Origin: a virus
Virus record (IMG/VR): IMGVR_UViG_3300028025_001100
Location: 1-28,648 of that record
Reading direction: 5' to 3' (one strand)
DNA length: 28,648 bases
Positions 28,526-28,648 of the stretch are shown here, in pieces; within the stretch, counting starts at the first letter, position 1; each line of letters begins with the position of its first letter. The translations under genes were made by a program, and so were the position numbers. Under the pieces are notes generated by a model. That model had not been told where the DNA came from. It made no database searches and saw only the letters and a program-made list of their open reading frames with translations.

Positions 28526-28648
28526 AAATAATTGAACTATTAGACGGTAGCACCTGGGATAGGGCTACCATTTTAGAGAAGATGCAGGAGGATTCGTTTT
28601 ACTACGGCCACCTTGCTAAACACGCCTTATCCTCGTCCGCTTGTAAGC
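28522..28648 (+). CDS. N-terminal part of a probable PD-(D/E)XK exonuclease (3' end outside window)
   Basis: The first 42 residues read MKIIELLDGSTWDRATILEK, then MQEDSFYYGHLAKHALSSSA and CK. The YYGxLxKxALSSSxxK pattern is the N-terminal signature I associate with RecB-type/Cas4-like phage exonucleases of the PD-(D/E)XK superfamily. The catalytic part lies beyond the window edge, so this remains an inference from the N terminus only. Start is the ATG of the ATGA overlap. Confidence 0.5.
   Translation, partial: MKIIELLDGSTWDRATILEKMQEDSFYYGHLAKHALSSSACK

Noticed and set aside
1-28648. tRNA genes, CRISPR arrays, insertion sequences and integration att sites
   Set aside because: I looked for cloverleaf-like repeats, spaced direct repeats, transposase or integrase motifs and found none that I can support by eye.

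Overview
The window is a stretch of tailed-phage genome (virus or prophage; about 28.6 kb, cut at both ends) that most likely infects a Bacteroidota host. The evidence is five intergenic matches to the Bacteroidota -7 promoter element TAnnTTTG, A/T-rich leaders with few Shine-Dalgarno sequences, and structural proteins of types I associate with Bacteroidota siphophages. The predicted long-tailed, non-contractile morphology comes from a 613-aa tape measure protein and an apparent tail tube protein. Every supported gene is on the + strand. Genes are packed with ATGA/TTGA overlaps. I found no integrase, repressor, tRNA, rRNA or CRISPR array, so lifestyle cannot be judged.

Layout. (1) 1-3745: small unknown proteins, two HNH nucleases, then a coupled glycosyltransferase / SAM methyltransferase / glycosyltransferase cassette. 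(2) 3769-5218: terminase small and large subunits. (3) 5230-12195: tail genes: a chaperone-like gene with an apparent -1 frameshift, a tail terminator-like and an HK97 gp10-like protein, two large tail proteins and the tape measure protein. (4) 12195-14957: XkdF-like protease, scaffold-like protein and major capsid protein, closed by a terminator. (5) 15040-18942: tail tube protein, one gene with its own promoter and terminator, the portal with an extra C-terminal domain, and a connector. (6) 18942-22516: fibre, holin candidates, a small basic protein, M15 endolysin and a single-gene spanin (u-spanin). (7) 22517-22808: non-coding, AT-rich, with tandem dyad repeats and hairpins; a candidate origin or control region. 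(8) 22809-27805: replication and regulation: DUF3310-like, RusA-like resolvase, ssDNA-binding-like protein, DnaB-like helicase, DnaA-domain-IV-like protein, sigma-like factor, AT-hook protein and PD-(D/E)XK-like nuclease. (9) 27845-28648: a new promoter, small proteins and the start of a probable exonuclease.

How it fits together: the helicase, DnaA-like protein, ssDNA-binding-like protein and nucleases form a small replication module. The promoter/terminator pairs at 24416-24479 and 27811-27873 cut this half into separate transcription units, and the sigma-like protein is a candidate switch between them. The left two thirds build and release the particle. The order is unusual: most tail genes lie before the capsid genes, the portal lies after the capsid and tail tube genes, and the tail genes are split. 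The best points for follow-up are the frameshifted, dual-coded chaperone gene, promoters placed exactly 4 nt before start codons (predicted leaderless mRNAs), the sugar/methyl cassette next to the terminase, and the repeat region paired with a DnaA-like protein. All family assignments are by eye from motifs; no database was searched.
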